Source of the DNA: Rattus norvegicus
Lineage: Eukaryota; Chordata; Mammalia; Rodentia; Muridae
Assembly: GCF_036323735.1 (NCBI RefSeq)
Contig: NC_086040.1
Span: forward strand, 310,001 to 374,000
Length of the DNA: 64,000 nt
Direction: 5' to 3'
Shown here one piece after another: positions 1 to 13,264 of this stretch. Each line of letters opens with the position of its first letter. Within the stretch, counting starts at the first letter, position 1. The position numbers were made by a program, and so were the translations under genes. The notes below the pieces were generated by a model. That model was not told the DNA's origin. It ran no database searches and saw only the letters and a program-made list of their open reading frames with translations.

Positions 1-1284
1 AATCGCAGAAACTGGAAACCTAAATGTCTCTTAACTAAAGAATGGTTAAAGAAGATGTTTTACATCTAAACAATCAAATTCTTTTCAGCTATTAAAAACA
101 AAGCCATCGCCAATTATGCAGGTGAATGGATGGACCTATGAAGAGCATTCTGAGTAAGGTAACCCAGTCCCAAAATTACATGCATGGTATATACTCCCTT
201 ATATTGGATATTAGCCACAACATACAGGCACCATGCTTCACTTCATAGAACTAAAGAAGCTAAACATTTAGGAAGACTCTCACTTAGATGGGAAATTAAA
301 TTGTCATAAGAGATGGAGGGAGGGAGGAATGTGGGAGGGAATGAAGACGGTCATCAGGGTTTCAGGATAGCTGTGAGGAAGGACAGGAGAGATAGCTAGT
401 GGTCCATGAAAATCTGCAACTGATGGGAATGAGGAAATGTGTACATTTCCAAGTCAAGACAGAGACCTGGAAATATGGGACACACCTAAGGAGGTAATCT
501 TAGCTGTGATTCATAGCACTGGGAATGTGGAACCTGAAGAGGCCACCTCTTGTAGTCCAGCAGGAAACCCAGTGGAATGACAAAGATATCAAACACTCTC
601 ACAAAACTTTTAACCCAAATTTATCCTGTCTACAAGAAATGGGGGGTGGAACAGAGACTGAGGGAATGGCCAACCAATAACCACTTCAACTGGATACACA
701 TCTCATAGGCAAGCACCAATCCCTATCACTATTAATAATGTGGTATTATGCTTGAAGACAGGAGCATGCTGCCCTCTGAGAGGGTCCACCCAGCAAGTGA
801 CTGAAACAGACGCAGATCCCCATGGCCAAACATTGGTGGACCTTAGAGACTTTTATGGAAGAATAAAAGGAAGGATAGGAATTGCACAGAAAGACCAATG
901 GAATCTACTAACTTGGACTCTTTAGGCTCTCAGAGACTGAAACACCAACCAAAGAACATATACAGGCTTGGTCTAGGCCTCCCTACACATATGCAGGGGA
1001 TATGTAGGCAGCTTGACTTTCATGGAGGTCCTGAACAATTGGTGTGGGAGCTATCCCAAAAGCTGTTATTCTAGGAAGGCTGCCTTGTCTGGCCTCAGAG
1101 GGAAGAAGCACCTAGCCTCACAGAGATTTGAGATGACAGAGTTAGAGGATACCGAGGGGAGCCACAAACTTCTCAAACGAGAAGGGAATAGGGAATGGGG
1201 TAAGGATTGTGAGAGTGGGTGATCAGGAAGAGGGAAGTGAGATGTAAAGTGCATAAGTGAAAAACACTAAAATTAAATTTAAAA
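1..1284 (+). mobile_element. Old L1 3' end (ORF2 tail plus 3' UTR)
   Basis: The first 230 bases match the tail of rodent L1 ORF2 in decayed form: the 'cagctattaaaaacaaagcc' stretch, a 'gagtaaggtaacccag' stretch and a 'ggatattagcc' end. A long purine-rich 3' UTR follows, with the G-rich tract near 311-345 and the 'actgaaacagacgcagatcc' block near 800. No intact frame remains. The element ends in A-rich sequence (1258-1284), immediately followed by the 5' UTR of the next L1. The divergence suggests an old Lx-type copy; the subfamily is inferred from general resemblance. Confidence 0.85.
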
Positions 1285-1988
1285 ATAATCTGCTCCCAAA
1301 CCGCGTGGGAGAGAGTCCTCACTGCCTGGACAGGTGGGCACTCCTGAGACTGCAGAGCGGAAGAGACCACCAACACAGCCCACCCCTGCCCACATCCCTG
1401 GCCCAAGAGGAAACTGTATACGGCTTCTGAGTTCCCTTGGATAAGGGCACAGCAGCAGCAGGTCCACTGAGTCTGAGACACGGCCAGAACCTGAAGGGAC
1501 CGACCGGATAAACAGTTCTCTGCACCCAAATCCCGTGGGAGGGAGAGCTAAACCTTCAGAGAGGCAGACAAGCCTGGGAAACCAGAAGACACTGCTCCCT
1601 GCACACACATCTCGGATGCCAGAGGAAAATACCAAACGCCATCTGGAACTCTGGTGCACAGAAGCTCCTGGAAAGGGCAGCTCAGATCTTCCTGGTTGTT
1701 ACTCCCGAGGAGAGCTCGTAGGCAGCACCCCACGAGCAAACATGAGCCTCAGGACCACAGGTAAGACCAACTTTTCTGCTCCAAGCGAACTGCCTGGAGA
1801 TCTCAAGACACAGGCCCACAGGAAGAGCTGAAGACCTGTAGAGAGGAAAAACTACATGCCCGAAAGCAGAACACTCTGTTCCCATAACTGGCTGACAGAA
1901 AACAGGAAAACAGGTCTACAGCACCCCTGATACACGGGCTTATAGGACAGTCTAGCCACTGTCAGAAATAGCAGAACAAAGTAATCTG
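1285..1988 (+). promoter_or_regulatory. L1 copy A 5' UTR / internal promoter region
   Basis: The region holds two imperfect units about 230 bp apart, each starting near a 'ctg(c)cccaaa(t)cc-cgtgggagagag' motif (about 1288 and 1515). Together they make the GC-rich leader typical of full-length rat L1. In L1 the internal promoter lies here. The same layout recurs at 17260-17990. Promoter activity of this copy is inferred. Confidence 0.75.
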
Positions 1989-3130
1989 ATGGCCAGAGGC
2001 AAGTGCAGGAACCCAAGCAACAGAAACCAAGACTACATGGCACCATCAGAGCCCAATTCTCCCACCAAAGCAAACATGGAATATCCAAACACACCAGAAA
2101 AGCAAGATCTAGTTTCAAAATCATATTTGATCATGATGCTGGAGGACTCCAAGAAAGACGAGAAGAACTCCCTTAGAGAAACACAGGAAAACATAAATAA
2201 ACAAGTAGAAGCCTACAGAGAGGAATCGCAAAAATCCCTGAAAGAATTCCAGGAAAACATAAATAAACAAGTAGAAGCCCATAGAGAGGAGTCACAAAAA
2301 TCCCTGAAAGAATTCCAGGAAAACACAATCAAACAGTTGAAGGAATTAAAAATGGAAATAGAAGCGATCAAGAAAGAACACATGTTAACAACCCTGGATA
2401 TAGAAAACCAAAAGAAAGACAAGGAGCTGTAGATACGAGCTTCACCAACAAAATACAAGAGATGGAAGAGAGAATCTCAGGAGCAGAAGATTCCATAGAA
2501 ATCATCGACTCAACTGTCAAAGATAATGTAAAGCAGAAAAAGCTACTGGTCCAAAACATACAGGAAATCCAGGACTCAATGAGAAGATCAAACCTAAGGA
2601 TAATAGGTATAGAAGAGAGTGAAGACTCCCAGCTCAAAGGACCAGTAAATATCTTCAACAGAATTATAGAAGAAAACTTCCCTAACCTAAAGAAAGAGAT
2701 ACCCATAAGCATACAAGAAGCCTACAGAACTCCAAACAGATTGGACCAGAAAAGAAACTCCTCCCGTCACATAATAGTCAAAACACCAAACGCACAAAAT
2801 AAAGAAAGAATATTAAAAGCAGTAAGGGAAAAAGGTCAAGTAACATATAAAGGCAGACCTATCAGAATCACACAAGACTTTTCGCCAGAGACTATGAAAG
2901 CCAGAAGATCCTGGACAGATATCATACAGACCCTAAGAGAACACAAATGCCAGCCCAGGTTACTGTATCCTGCAAAACTCTCAATTAACATAGATGGAGA
3001 AACCAAGATATTCCATGACAAAACCATATTTATACAATATCTTTATACAAATCCAGCACTACAAACGATAATAAATGATAAAGCCCAATATAAGGAGGCA
3101 AGCTATACCTTAGCAGAAGCAAGAAACTAA
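1989..3130 (+). pseudogene. L1 copy A ORF1 (RNA-binding chaperone), frameshifted
   Basis: In L1, ORF1 encodes a trimeric coiled-coil RNA-binding protein that coats the element's RNA. Translation starts MARGKCRNPSNRN at 1989 and runs 147 codons through a coiled coil. It then shifts frame near 2425-2432; the second part (open 2462-3130) holds the conserved RRM and C-terminal region, for example RRSNLRIIGIEE and RRSWTDIIQTLREHKCQPR. The coiled coil contains a perfect-length 66-bp tandem duplication (2184-2315), so this copy is longer than the ORF1 at 17991. One frameshift is enough to disable the protein. Confidence 0.92.
2184..2315 (+). repeat. 66-bp tandem duplication in the L1 ORF1 coiled coil
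   Basis: Two consecutive 66-bp units begin at 2184 and 2250, and a third partial unit starts at 2316. Each encodes 22 residues of the type QENINKQVEA-REESQKSLKEF. The length is a multiple of three, so the frame is kept. L1 ORF1 coiled coils in rodents are known to vary in length by such repeats. The second L1 in this window has a single unit. Confidence 0.9.
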
Positions 3131-3135
3131 TCGTC

Positions 3136-6100
3136 TTGGTAACAAAACAAAGAGAAGAAAAGCACACAAACATAACCTCACATCCAAATATGAGAAGAAA
3201 TAATTACTATTCCTTATTATCTCTCAACATCAATGACCTCAACTCCCCAATAAAAAGAAATAGAATAACAAACTTGATACACAACAAGGACCCTGCATTC
3301 TGCTGCCTACAGGAAACACACCTCAGAGAGAAAGACAGACATTACCTCAGAGTGAAAGGCTGGAAAACAAATTTCCAAGCAAATGGTCGGAAGAAGCAAG
3401 CTGGAGTAGCGATTGTAATATCAGATAAAATCAATTTTCAACTAAAAGTCATCAAAAAAGATAAGGAAGGACACTTCATATTCATCAAAGGAAAAATCCA
3501 CCAAGATGAACTCTCAATCCTAAATATCTATGCCCCAAATACAAGGGCACCTACATACGTAAAAGAAACCTTACTAAAGCTCAACACACACGTTGCACCT
3601 CACACAATAATAGTAGGAGATTTCAACACCCCACTCTCATCAATGGACAGATCATGGAACAGAAATTAAACAGAGACATAGACAGACAAAGAGAAGTCAT
3701 GAGCCCAATGGACTTAGATATTTATAGGACATTCTATCCTAAAGCAAAAGGATATACCTTCTTCTAGGCACCTCATGGTACTTTCTCCAAAATTGACCAT
3801 ATAATTGGTCAAAAAACGGGCCTCAACAGGTACAGAAAGATAGAAATAATCCCATGCGTGCTATCAGACCACCACGGGATAAAGCTTGTCTTCAATGACA
3901 ATAAGGGAAGAATGCCCACATATACGTGGAAATTGAACAATGCTCTCTACTCAATGATAACCTGGTCAAGGAAGAAATAAAGAAAGAAGTTAAAGACTTC
4001 TTAGAATTTAATGAAAATGAAGGTACAACATACCCAAACTTATGGGACACAATGAAAGCTGTGCTAAGAGGAAAACTCATAGTGCCGAGTGCCTGCAGAA
4101 AGAAACAGGAGAGAGCATATGTCAGCAGCTTGACAGCACACCTAAAAGCTCTAGAACAAAAAGAAGCAAATACACCCAGGAGGAGTAGAAGGCAGGAAAT
4201 AATCAAACTCAGAGCTGAAATCAACCAGTAGAAACAAAAAGGACCATAGAAAGAATCAACAGAACCAAAAGTTGGTTCTTTGAGAAAATCAACAAGATAG
4301 ATAAACCCTTAGCCAGACTAACGAGAGGACACAGAGAGTGTGTCCAAATTAACAAAATCAGAAATGAAAAGGGAGACATAACTACAGATTCAGAGGAAAT
4401 ACAAAAAATCATCAGATCTTACTATAAAAACCTATATTCAACAAAACTTGAAAATCTTCAGGAAATGGACAATTTCCTAGACAGATACCAGGTATCGAAG
4501 TTAAATCAGGAACAGATAAACCAGTTAAACAACCCCATAACTCCTAAGGAAATAGAAGCAGTCATTAAAGGTCTCCCAACCAAAAAGAGCCCAGGTCCAG
4601 ACGGGTTTAGTGCAGAATTCTATCAAACCTTCATAGAAGACCTCATACCAATATTATCCAAACTATTCCACAAAATTGAAACAGATGGAGCACAATTCCT
4701 TCTATGAAGCCACAATTACTCTTATACCTAAACCACACAAAGACACAACAAAGAAAGAGAACTTCAGACCAATTTCCCTTATGAATATCGACGCAAAAAT
4801 ACTCAATAAAATTCTGGCAAACCGAATACAAGAGCACATCAAAACAATCATCCACCATGATCAAGTAGGCTTCATCCCAGGCATGCAGGGATGGTTTAAT
4901 ATACGGAAAACCATCAGCGTGATCCATTATATAAACAACTGAAAGGACAAAACAACATGACCATTTCGTTAGATGCTGAGAAAGCATTTGACAAAATTCA
5001 ACACCCCTTCATGATAAAAGTCCTGGAAAGAATAGAAATTCAAGGCCCATACCTAAACATAGTAAAAGCCATATACAGCAAACCAGTTGCTAACATTAAA
5101 CTAAATGGAGAGAAACTTGAAGCAATCCCACTAAAATCAGGGACTAGACAAGGCTGCCCACTCTCTCCCTACTTATTCAATATAGTTCTTGAAGTTCTAG
5201 CCAGAGCAATCAGACAACAAAAGGAGATCAAAGGGATACAGATCGGAAAAGAAGAGGTCAAAATATCACTATTTGCAGATGATATGATAGTAAATTTAAG
5301 TGATCCCAAAAGTTCCACCAGAGAACTCCTAAAGCTGATAAACAACTTCAGCAAAGTGGCTGGGTATAAAATTAACTCAAATAAATCAGTAGCCTTCCTC
5401 TACACAAAAGAGAAACAAGCCGAGAAAGAAATTAGGGAAACGACACCCTTCATAATAGACCCAAATAATATAAAGTACCTCGGTGTGACTTTAACCAAGC
5501 AAGTAAAAGATCTGTACAATAAGAACTTCAACACTCTGAAGAAAGAAATTGAAGAAAACCTCAGAAGATGGAAAGATCTTCCATGCTCATGGATTGGCAG
5601 GATTAATATAGTAAAAATGTCCATTTTACCAAAAGCGATCTACAGATTCAATGCAATCCCCATGAAAATACCAATCCAATTCTTCAAAGAGTTAGACAGA
5701 ACAATTTGCAAATTCATCTGGAATAACAAAAAACCCAGGATAGCTAAAACTATCCTCAACAATAAAAGGACTTCAGGGGGAATCACTATCCCTGAACTCA
5801 AGCAGTATTACAGAGCAATAGTGATAAAAACTGCATGGTATTGGTACAGAGACAGACAGATAGACCAATGGAACAGAATTGAAGACCCAGAAATGAACCC
5901 ACACACCTATGGGCACTTGATTTTTGACAAAGGAGCCAAAACCATCCAATGGAAAAAAGATAGCATTTTCAGCAAATGGTGCTGGTTTAACAGGAGGTCA
6001 GCATGTAGAAGAATGCAGATCGATCCATGCTTATCACCCTGTACAAAGCTTAAGTCCAAGTGGATCAAGGACCTCCACATCAAACCAGACACACTCAAAC

Positions 6101-6990
6101 TAATAGAAGAAAAACTAGGGAAGCATCTCGAACACATGGGCACTGGAAAAAATTTCCTGAACGAAACACCAATGGCTAATGCTCTAAGATCAAGAATTGA
6201 CAAATGGGATCTCATAAAACTGGAAAGCTTCTGTAACTCAAAGGACACTGTTGTTAGGATAAATCGGCAACCAACAGATTGGGAAAAGATCTTTACCAAT
6301 CCTACAACAGATAGAGGCCTTATATCCAAAATATACAAAGAACTCAAGAAGTTAGACCGCAGGGAAACAAATAACCCTATTAAAAAATGGGGTTCAGAGC
6401 TAAACAAAGAATTCACAGCTGAGGAATGCCGAATGGCTGAGAAACACCTAAAGAAATGTTCAACATCTTTAGTCATAAGGGAAATGCAAATCAAAACAAC
6501 CCTGAGATTTCACCTCACACCAGTGAGAATGGCTAAGATCAAAAACTCAGGTGACAGCAAATGCTGGCGAGGATGTGGAGAAAGAGGAACACTCCTCCAT
6601 TGTTGGTGGGACTGCAGACTGGTAAAACCATTCTGGAAATCAGTCTGGAGGTTCCTCAGAAAATTGGACATTGTACTGCCTGAGGATGATCCAGCTATAC
6701 CTCTCTTGGGCATATACCCAAAAGATGCCCCAACATATAACAAAGACACGTTCACAGCAGCCTCATTTATAATAGCCAGAAGCTGGAAAGAACCCAGATG
6801 CCCTTCAACAGAGGAATGGATACAGAAAATGTGGTACATCTACACAATGGAATATTACTCAGCTATCAAAAACAATGACTTTATGAAATTCGTAGGCAAA
6901 TGGTCGGAACTGGAAAACATCATCCTGAGTGAGGTAACACAATTACAGAAAAACACACATGGTATGCACTCATTGATAAGTGGCTATTAG
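3136..6990 (+). pseudogene. L1 copy A ORF2 (endonuclease / reverse transcriptase), broken
   Basis: ORF2 encodes the L1 endonuclease and reverse transcriptase used for target-primed insertion. The endonuclease start is visible (QETHL near 3315, GDFNTPL near 3620). Frame is lost near 3640-3660 through a small deletion relative to the copy at 19.6 kb. Further stops are at about 3766 (TAG) and 4229 (TAG), there is a frame change near 4680-4710, and a TGA lies near 4940. The last 677 codons (4957-6990) are open and include the reverse transcriptase FADD catalytic box (5272-5283) and the C-terminal cysteine-rich segment CWRGCGERGTLLHCWWDC near 6560-6615. Not functional as it stands. Confidence 0.93.
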
Positions 6991-7736
6991 CCCAAATGCG
7001 TGAATTACCCTAGATGTCTAGAACAAATGAAACTCAAGATGGATGATCAAAATGTGAATGCTTCACTCCTTCTTTAAAAGGGGAACAAGAATACCCTTGG
7101 CAGGGAAGAGAGAGGCAAAGATTAAAACAGAGACTGAAGGAACACCCATTCAGAGCCTGCCCCACATGTGGCCCATACATATACAGCCACCCAATTAGAC
7201 AAGATGGATGAAGCAAAGAAGTGCAGGCCGACAGGAGTCGGATGTAGATCGCTCCTGAGAGACACAGCCAGAATACAGCAAACACAGAAGCGAATGCCAG
7301 CAGCAAACCACTGAACTGAGAACGGGACCCCCGTTGTAGGAATCAGAGAAAGGACTGGAAGAGCTTGAAGGGGCTCGAGACCCCATATGAACAACAATGC
7401 CAAGCAACCAGAGCTTCCAGGGACTAAGCCACTACCTAAAGACTATACATGGACTGACCCTGGATCTGACCCCATAGGTAGCAATGAATATCCTAGTAAG
7501 ATCACCAGTGGAAGGGGAAGCCCTGGGTCCTGCTATGACTGAACCCCCAGTGAATGTGATTGTTGGGTGGAGGGCGGCAATGGGGGGAGGATGGGGAGGG
7601 GAACAGACATAGAGAAGGGAGGGGGAGGGGTTAGTGGGTTGTTGGCTTGGAAACCTGGAAAGGGAATAACACTCGAAATGTATATAAGAAATACTCAAGT
7701 TAATAAAAAAAAAAGAAAGAAAGAAAGAAAAGAAAA

Positions 7737-10700
7737 CCTCCAAACTAAAAAAAAGTCCAGGACCAGATGGATTTAGTTCAGAATTCCACCAGACCTTCAA
7801 AGAAGACCTAATACCAATATCTTCAAACTACTCCATAAAATAGAAACAGAAGGAACATTACCTAATTCATTCTATGAAGCCACAATTACTCTGACAACTA
7901 AACCACACTAGGACCCTACCGAAAAAGAGAACTTCAGACCAATCTCACTTATGAATGTCAGTGCAAAAATATTCAATAAAATTCTTGCAAACTGAATACA
8001 AGAGCACATTAAAACCATCATTCACCATGATCAAGTAGCCTTCATCCCAGGGAAGCAAGGTCGGTTTAATATACGGAAATCCATTAATATAATCCATATA
8101 AACAAACTCAAAGAAAAAAATCACATGGTCATCTTTTTAGATGCAGAAAAAGCATTTGACAAAGTACAACAACACTTCATGTTAAAAGTATTGGAAAGAT
8201 CAGGAGTTCGAGGCCCATCCCTAAACATAATAAAAGCAATTTTCTGCGAACCAATAACCAATATCAAATTAAATGAAGAGATACTTGAAGCAATCCCACT
8301 AAAAATCTGGGACAAGACAAGGATGCCCACTCTCCTCATATCTATTCAATGTAGTACTAGAAGTGCTAGCTAGAAAAATAAGCCAACAAAAAGAAATTAA
8401 GGGGATATAAATTGGAAATGAAGAATTAAAGGTATGCCTATTTGCAGATGATATAATACTATACAAAAATGACCCCAAAAATTCTACCATAGAACTTCTC
8501 CAGCTGATAAACAACTTCTGCAAAGTGGCTGTATATAAAATTAACACAATTAAATCCGTATCCTTCCTTTATACAAAGGATAAACAGACTAAAAAAGAAA
8601 TTAGGGAAACAATTCTCTTTTCAATAGCTACAGATAATATAAAATATCTTGGGGTAATTCTAACCAAACAAGTGAAAGACCTTTATGATAAAAACTTCAA
8701 GTCTATCAAGAAAGAAATCCAAGAAGATCTCAGAAAATGGAGAGATCTCCCATGCTCATGGATTAGCAGAATTAACAGTAAAAATGGCCATCCTACCGAA
8801 GGAAATCTACAGATTCAATGTAATCCCCATCGAAATTCCAACATAATTCTTCAAACATATAGAAAGAGCAAAAATCAAGTTCATCTGGAAAAACCCAGAA
8901 TAGAGAAAACAATTCTAAACAATAAAAGAATGGCTAGGGGAATCACCTCAAAAATCACCTCAGAGCTTGACCTCAAGCTCTACTACAGAACAATAGTAGT
9001 AGATAGAAACTGCATGGTATTGGTACAGAAACAGACTGTTGGTCAATGGAATAGAATTGAAGACCCAAAAATAAAACCACACACTTTGCACACTTGGTCT
9101 TTGACAAAGAAGCCAAAAATATACAATGGAAAAAAGAAAGCATCTTCAATAAATGGTGCTGGTCTGACTGAGTGTGTATGTAGAAAAATGAAAATAGACC
9201 CATATTTGTCACCATGCACAAAGCTCAAGTCCAAGTGGATCAAGGACCTCAACATAAAACCAGATACAATGAATTTAATACAAGAGAAAGTGGGAAAGAG
9301 CCTTGAACTCATTGGCACAGGGGAAATTTCCTAAACAGAACTCCAATGGCTCATGCTCTACTATTAAGAATTGATAATGGAACCTCAGGAAACTGGAAAG
9401 CTTCTGTGGGGCAAAGACATAGTCAATAAGACAAATTGGCATCCTACAGATTGAGAAAAAAATCTTCACTAACCCCACATCTGATAGAGGGCTGATATCC
9501 AAAATATATAAAGAACTCAAGAAGCTTACTACCAATAAACCAATGACCCAATCAAAAAATGGGGTATAGAACTAAACAGAGTATTCAGAATAGAGGAATC
9601 TTAAATGGGTGAGAAGCACCTAAAGTTATGTTCAAAGCCCTTAGTGATCAGAGGAAGTCAAATCACAACAACCCTGAAATTCTACCTTTCAGAATGGCTA
9701 AGATCAAAGCCTCAGGTGACAACACATGTTGGCAAGGATGTGGAGCAAGGGGAACACTCCTCCATTGTTGGTGAGATTGCAAACTGATACAACATCTCTG
9801 GAAATCAGTCTAGAGGTTCCTCAGAAAATTGGAAGTAGACCTAATTAAGGACCCAGAAATAACACTCTTGGGAATATACCCCAAAGATGTACCACTGTGC
9901 CACAGGGGCAGATGTTCTATGTTCACAGCACCCTTATTTGTGATAGCCAGAAGCTGGAAACAATGCAGATGTCCTATGACAGAAAGGATAAAGAAAATGT
10001 GGTTCATTTACACAATGGAATACTACTCAGTTATTAAGAACGAGGACATCCTGAGTTTTGCAGGCAAATGGAGGGAACTATAAAATGTCATCCTGAGTGA
10101 GGTAACTCAGAACCAAACGGACATGCATAGCGTGGTCTCAATAATACATAGATATGAACCCCCCACCCAAAAACGTACAGAATACCCAAGATACAATCTG
10201 TAGAACTCCAAAAGGTCAACAAGCTGAAGGGCCCAAGTGAGGACTCCTCAATCCCACTTGGGGGGGGGAGAAGAAAGCAACCACAAGGGGAAATGGAGGG
10301 AGCACAGTGGAGGGAAAGGAGATGAGGGGAAGGGGAGAGGGGAACATGATCTAATATCAGTGGGGGAAAAGGACTGAAACCCTGCAGAATGAAAGGAAAC
10401 AGGCAACTTTGGGAAGGAGAAGTTTGGGAAGATCCTCTAGAATGTAGCAGAGACCTTGGAAGTGAGAGACTCTCAGGACTCAAAGGGAGGACCCCAGATG
10501 AAAGATTCTACAGTGGGGAGAGGAAACTTATTGAGCCCACCTCCAGCAAAAACACAGGGTACCAAGCGAGGGATGGGGTTACTACTCCATAGCCAAAAAC
10601 TTTGACCCAATGCAGGGATGAAAATGGAGAAGAGCCTGAGGAAAAGAAGGTCTAGCGACAGGCCCAAAGTGGGCAACAGCTCAACAGGAGTTCCCAGGAT

Positions 10701-11245
10701 CTGACACCATTACTGAAGCTATGTGGCATTAATAAAAAGAGACCTACCGTGACTGCTCTCCAAAGTACTCAACAAGCAGCTGAAAGAGTCAGATACAGAT
10801 ATGTGCACCCAACCAATGAACAGAAGCTGCTGACCCCTCTGGCTGAAATAGGGAAAAACTGGAGGAAGCTGAGGAAGAGGGGGACCCTGTAGCAGAACCA
10901 GCAGTCTCAATTAACCTGGACCCCTGTGATCTCTCAGACACTGGATCACCAACCAGGTAGAATACACCAGCTGAGATGAGGTCTCCAACACATATATAGC
11001 AGAGGACTCCCAGGACTCTCTGGGTTCAGCCAGAGAAGAAGCATCTAACCTTCAAGAGACTGGAGGCCTCAGGAATTTTAGAAGTTTGGTGAGGTGGGTG
11101 GGGCCGGGGAATAGAGACATCCTTGTGGGGATGGAGGGCAGGGGAGAGGAAGGAGAAAGAAAGGGGAGAGGGAAAGGGTAGGGAGGAGGTATGGGATGTG
11201 GATCACTTGGGATGGTGAACTGGAAGGGAATTAAATCTGGAGTAT
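7737..11245 (+). mobile_element. Older 5'-truncated L1 (ORF2 remnant plus 3' UTR)
   Basis: The element starts inside ORF2 just before the reverse transcriptase ('ccaggaccagatggatttag' near 7757). It keeps a decayed FADD box near 8445 and open scraps at 8125-8373 and 8525-9334, and ends its coding part near 10083. A typical rodent L1 3' UTR follows, with a purine-rich tract (10260-10350) and a second G-rich stretch (11095-11210). Many frameshifts and stops show that it is much older than copy A. It is separated from copy A only by the A-rich tail of that copy. Confidence 0.9.
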
Positions 11246-11248
11246 AAA

Positions 11249-11288
<40 letters not shown>

Positions 11289-11328
11289 AGAAAGAAAGAA
11301 AGAAAGAAAGAAAGAAGGAAGGAAAGAA
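11246..11328 (+). repeat. (GAAA)n tract at the L1 tail
   Basis: About 80 bp of nearly pure GAAA/AAAG units follows the L1 3' UTR, with a GGAA variant at the end. It probably grew from the L1 poly(A) tail. Confidence 0.95.
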
Positions 11329-11339
11329 TAAATTCAATA

Positions 11340-12500
11340 AACAAACCGCATTTCTGTTAAGATGTCCTTAGAAAGCAGTATTCAAAAGTCTACAGTGCAT
11401 AGCTTTGAAGGTTTTAGAGTCTGCCCCTTCTGACTAGTGAAGACCGTTTATTATATTCCATAGTTCACAGCATCAGACTGCCCAATGAGTATATTCTGTT
11501 TCCCAGAACAAAAAGCTTCCCACAGACTCCATCTTCCAAGAACACATTGTAACCAGCTGTTTACAGACTACATATCCAAACTGTCCAGACTCAACAATAC
11601 TCTAAACTGTTCAGTGTCTCTTACGTCTGACTTCCTTAAGCCAGAACATCTTTCTATCTACAGGCCACAGTTTGAGACTTTATAGCTTCCAAAGAATCAC
11701 AGTGCTAAGATCCTGTGGGGTCTGATTACCTATATGTTCTGACTCTCCACAGTCCATAGATTCTGTCATGTGCTGGAAGCTTCAATCTTTCTGGAGCCTA
11801 GATGTTCCAAATGCCTGGAGCACACACTAGATAAGTATTCAAGCTCACACTTTTAAAATATTCAGAGTAATAGCACCCTAGCACCTTACTTTCCCTTGAG
11901 ACTCTGCAGCTTCCAAAATGCCCACCACACCACTTCTGGTTATCCAGAGGCCACAACATAGTCTTGAACTGAGCAGAGCCCAAAGCATTCAATGTGTACA
12001 GACAGCAGAGACTGTCAGTTGAGAACTGAGTGCTTTACTATGCAGATTCCACAGTGTTTGACTGAATAGAGTCAGCAGTGTCTGACTTTTCTGAAACCAC
12101 AGCATTAAATTGCTCCTAGGTCTACTATGTAGAAAGCATAAGGCTGTTCAGATCACAAGTCTTTGGAAGTTCAGAGATGACAGCTTTAGAGATAGCTCTG
12201 GGTTGCAGCCCAGAGGCTGCATCTTCAAAGATACCACAGATTCTAATATCCAGAACTTATAGTATCTGAGTTTCCAGAAGCAATGTCACATGACTCTCTA
12301 AAGCTTATATCTTCCCTCTGCCCATAGAAATAAGTGACTAGTGTCCATATACCATAAACATTTGACTTTCACTGTGCCACAATTCAAGTCTTTTCAGGAT
12401 CTGCATTTCTATAAATTGTACTGATTACCAAAAATTTAGACAGCCTATCGCCTATTTGCATCTGACTATCAAAGTCCCACATAGGTAGATGGTGGTGTAT
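11340..12500. repeat. Decayed short-period repeat, family not assigned
   Basis: No gene is seen. The stretch repeatedly returns, at irregular intervals of roughly 30-45 bp, to variants of a phrase like 'ccacagc-tctgac-ttcca', for example 'cacagcatcagactgccca' near 11468, 'gactctccacagtccatag' near 11740 and 'gagactctgcagcttccaaa' near 11898. Similar text occurs at 16010-16560. This looks like an old tandem (satellite-like) array eroded by substitutions. A named rodent satellite may match, but I cannot identify it from sequence alone. Confidence 0.5.
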
Positions 12501-12634
12501 AAAGGGGAAAAAGTTATAAAGTTAGAATGATGTAGGCAGAATGTTATTGTGCACTGTGTAGTTTACCCATCATATGATATTTCAACCAGATATGGCACTG
12601 TAATGGTTATTTCAAGAATATGCTGTCTCAAGGT

Positions 12635-13264
12635 TAAAAAAGAATTCTCAGCTGAGGAATATCAAATGGCTGAGAAGTACCTAAAGAAATGTTCAATATC
12701 CTTAGTCATTAGGGAAATGCAAATCAAAACAACCCTGAGATTCTACCTCATACCAGTGAGAATGGCTAAGATAAAAAACTCAGGGGACAGCAGATGCTGG
12801 TGAGGATGCGGAGAAAGAGGAACACTCCTCCATTGTTGGTGGGATTGCAGACTGGTACAACCATTCTGGAAATCAGTCTGGGGGTTCCTCAGAAAATTGG
12901 AATTCCACTACCTGAGGACCTCTCCTGAGCATATACCCAAAAGATGCTCCAACATACAACAAAGACACGTACTCCACTATGTTCATAGCAGCCTTATTTA
13001 TAATAGCCAGAAGCTGGAAAGAACCCAGATGTCCTTCAACAGAGGAATGGATACAGAAAATGTGGTACATCTACACAATGGAATATTACTCAGCTATCAA
13101 AAACAATGACTTCATGAAATTAACAGGAAAATTAATGGAACTAGAAAATATCTTCCTGAGTGAGGTAACCCAATCAAAAAAACCCACACGTGGTATGTAC
13201 TCACTGATAAGTGTATGTTAGTCCAAAAGCTCAATTACCCAAGATACTATCCACAGACCACATG
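12635..13264 (+). mobile_element. L1 fragment, 5' piece (ORF2 tail), split by an LTR
   Basis: A 5'-truncated L1 begins near 'gaattctcagctgaggaata' and carries the ORF2 C-terminus. The frame is open at 12549-12803 and 12979-13221, with a frameshift between. It is cut at 13264 by the solo LTR and resumes at 14762, so the two pieces are one insertion. Confidence 0.9.

Larger units (their letters stand above)
1285..7736 (+). mobile_element. Near-full-length rat L1 retrotransposon (copy A)
   Basis: All parts of a rat L1 are present in order: a GC-richer 5' UTR made of imperfect units, ORF1, a short spacer, ORF2, a 3' UTR with a G-rich polypurine tract (about 7563-7640) and an A-rich tail (7707-7736). 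Both ORFs carry frameshifts or stops, so the copy cannot encode its own machinery. It lies head to tail between two older L1 fragments. I could not find a clear target-site duplication, partly because both flanks are A-rich. It is moderately young: ORF2 is open for its last 677 codons. Confidence 0.95.

Noticed and set aside
4957..6990. 677-codon open frame as a working reverse transcriptase
   Set aside because: It is only the C-terminal part of L1 ORF2. The upstream endonuclease and the first part of the polymerase domain are separated from it by several stops and frameshifts.
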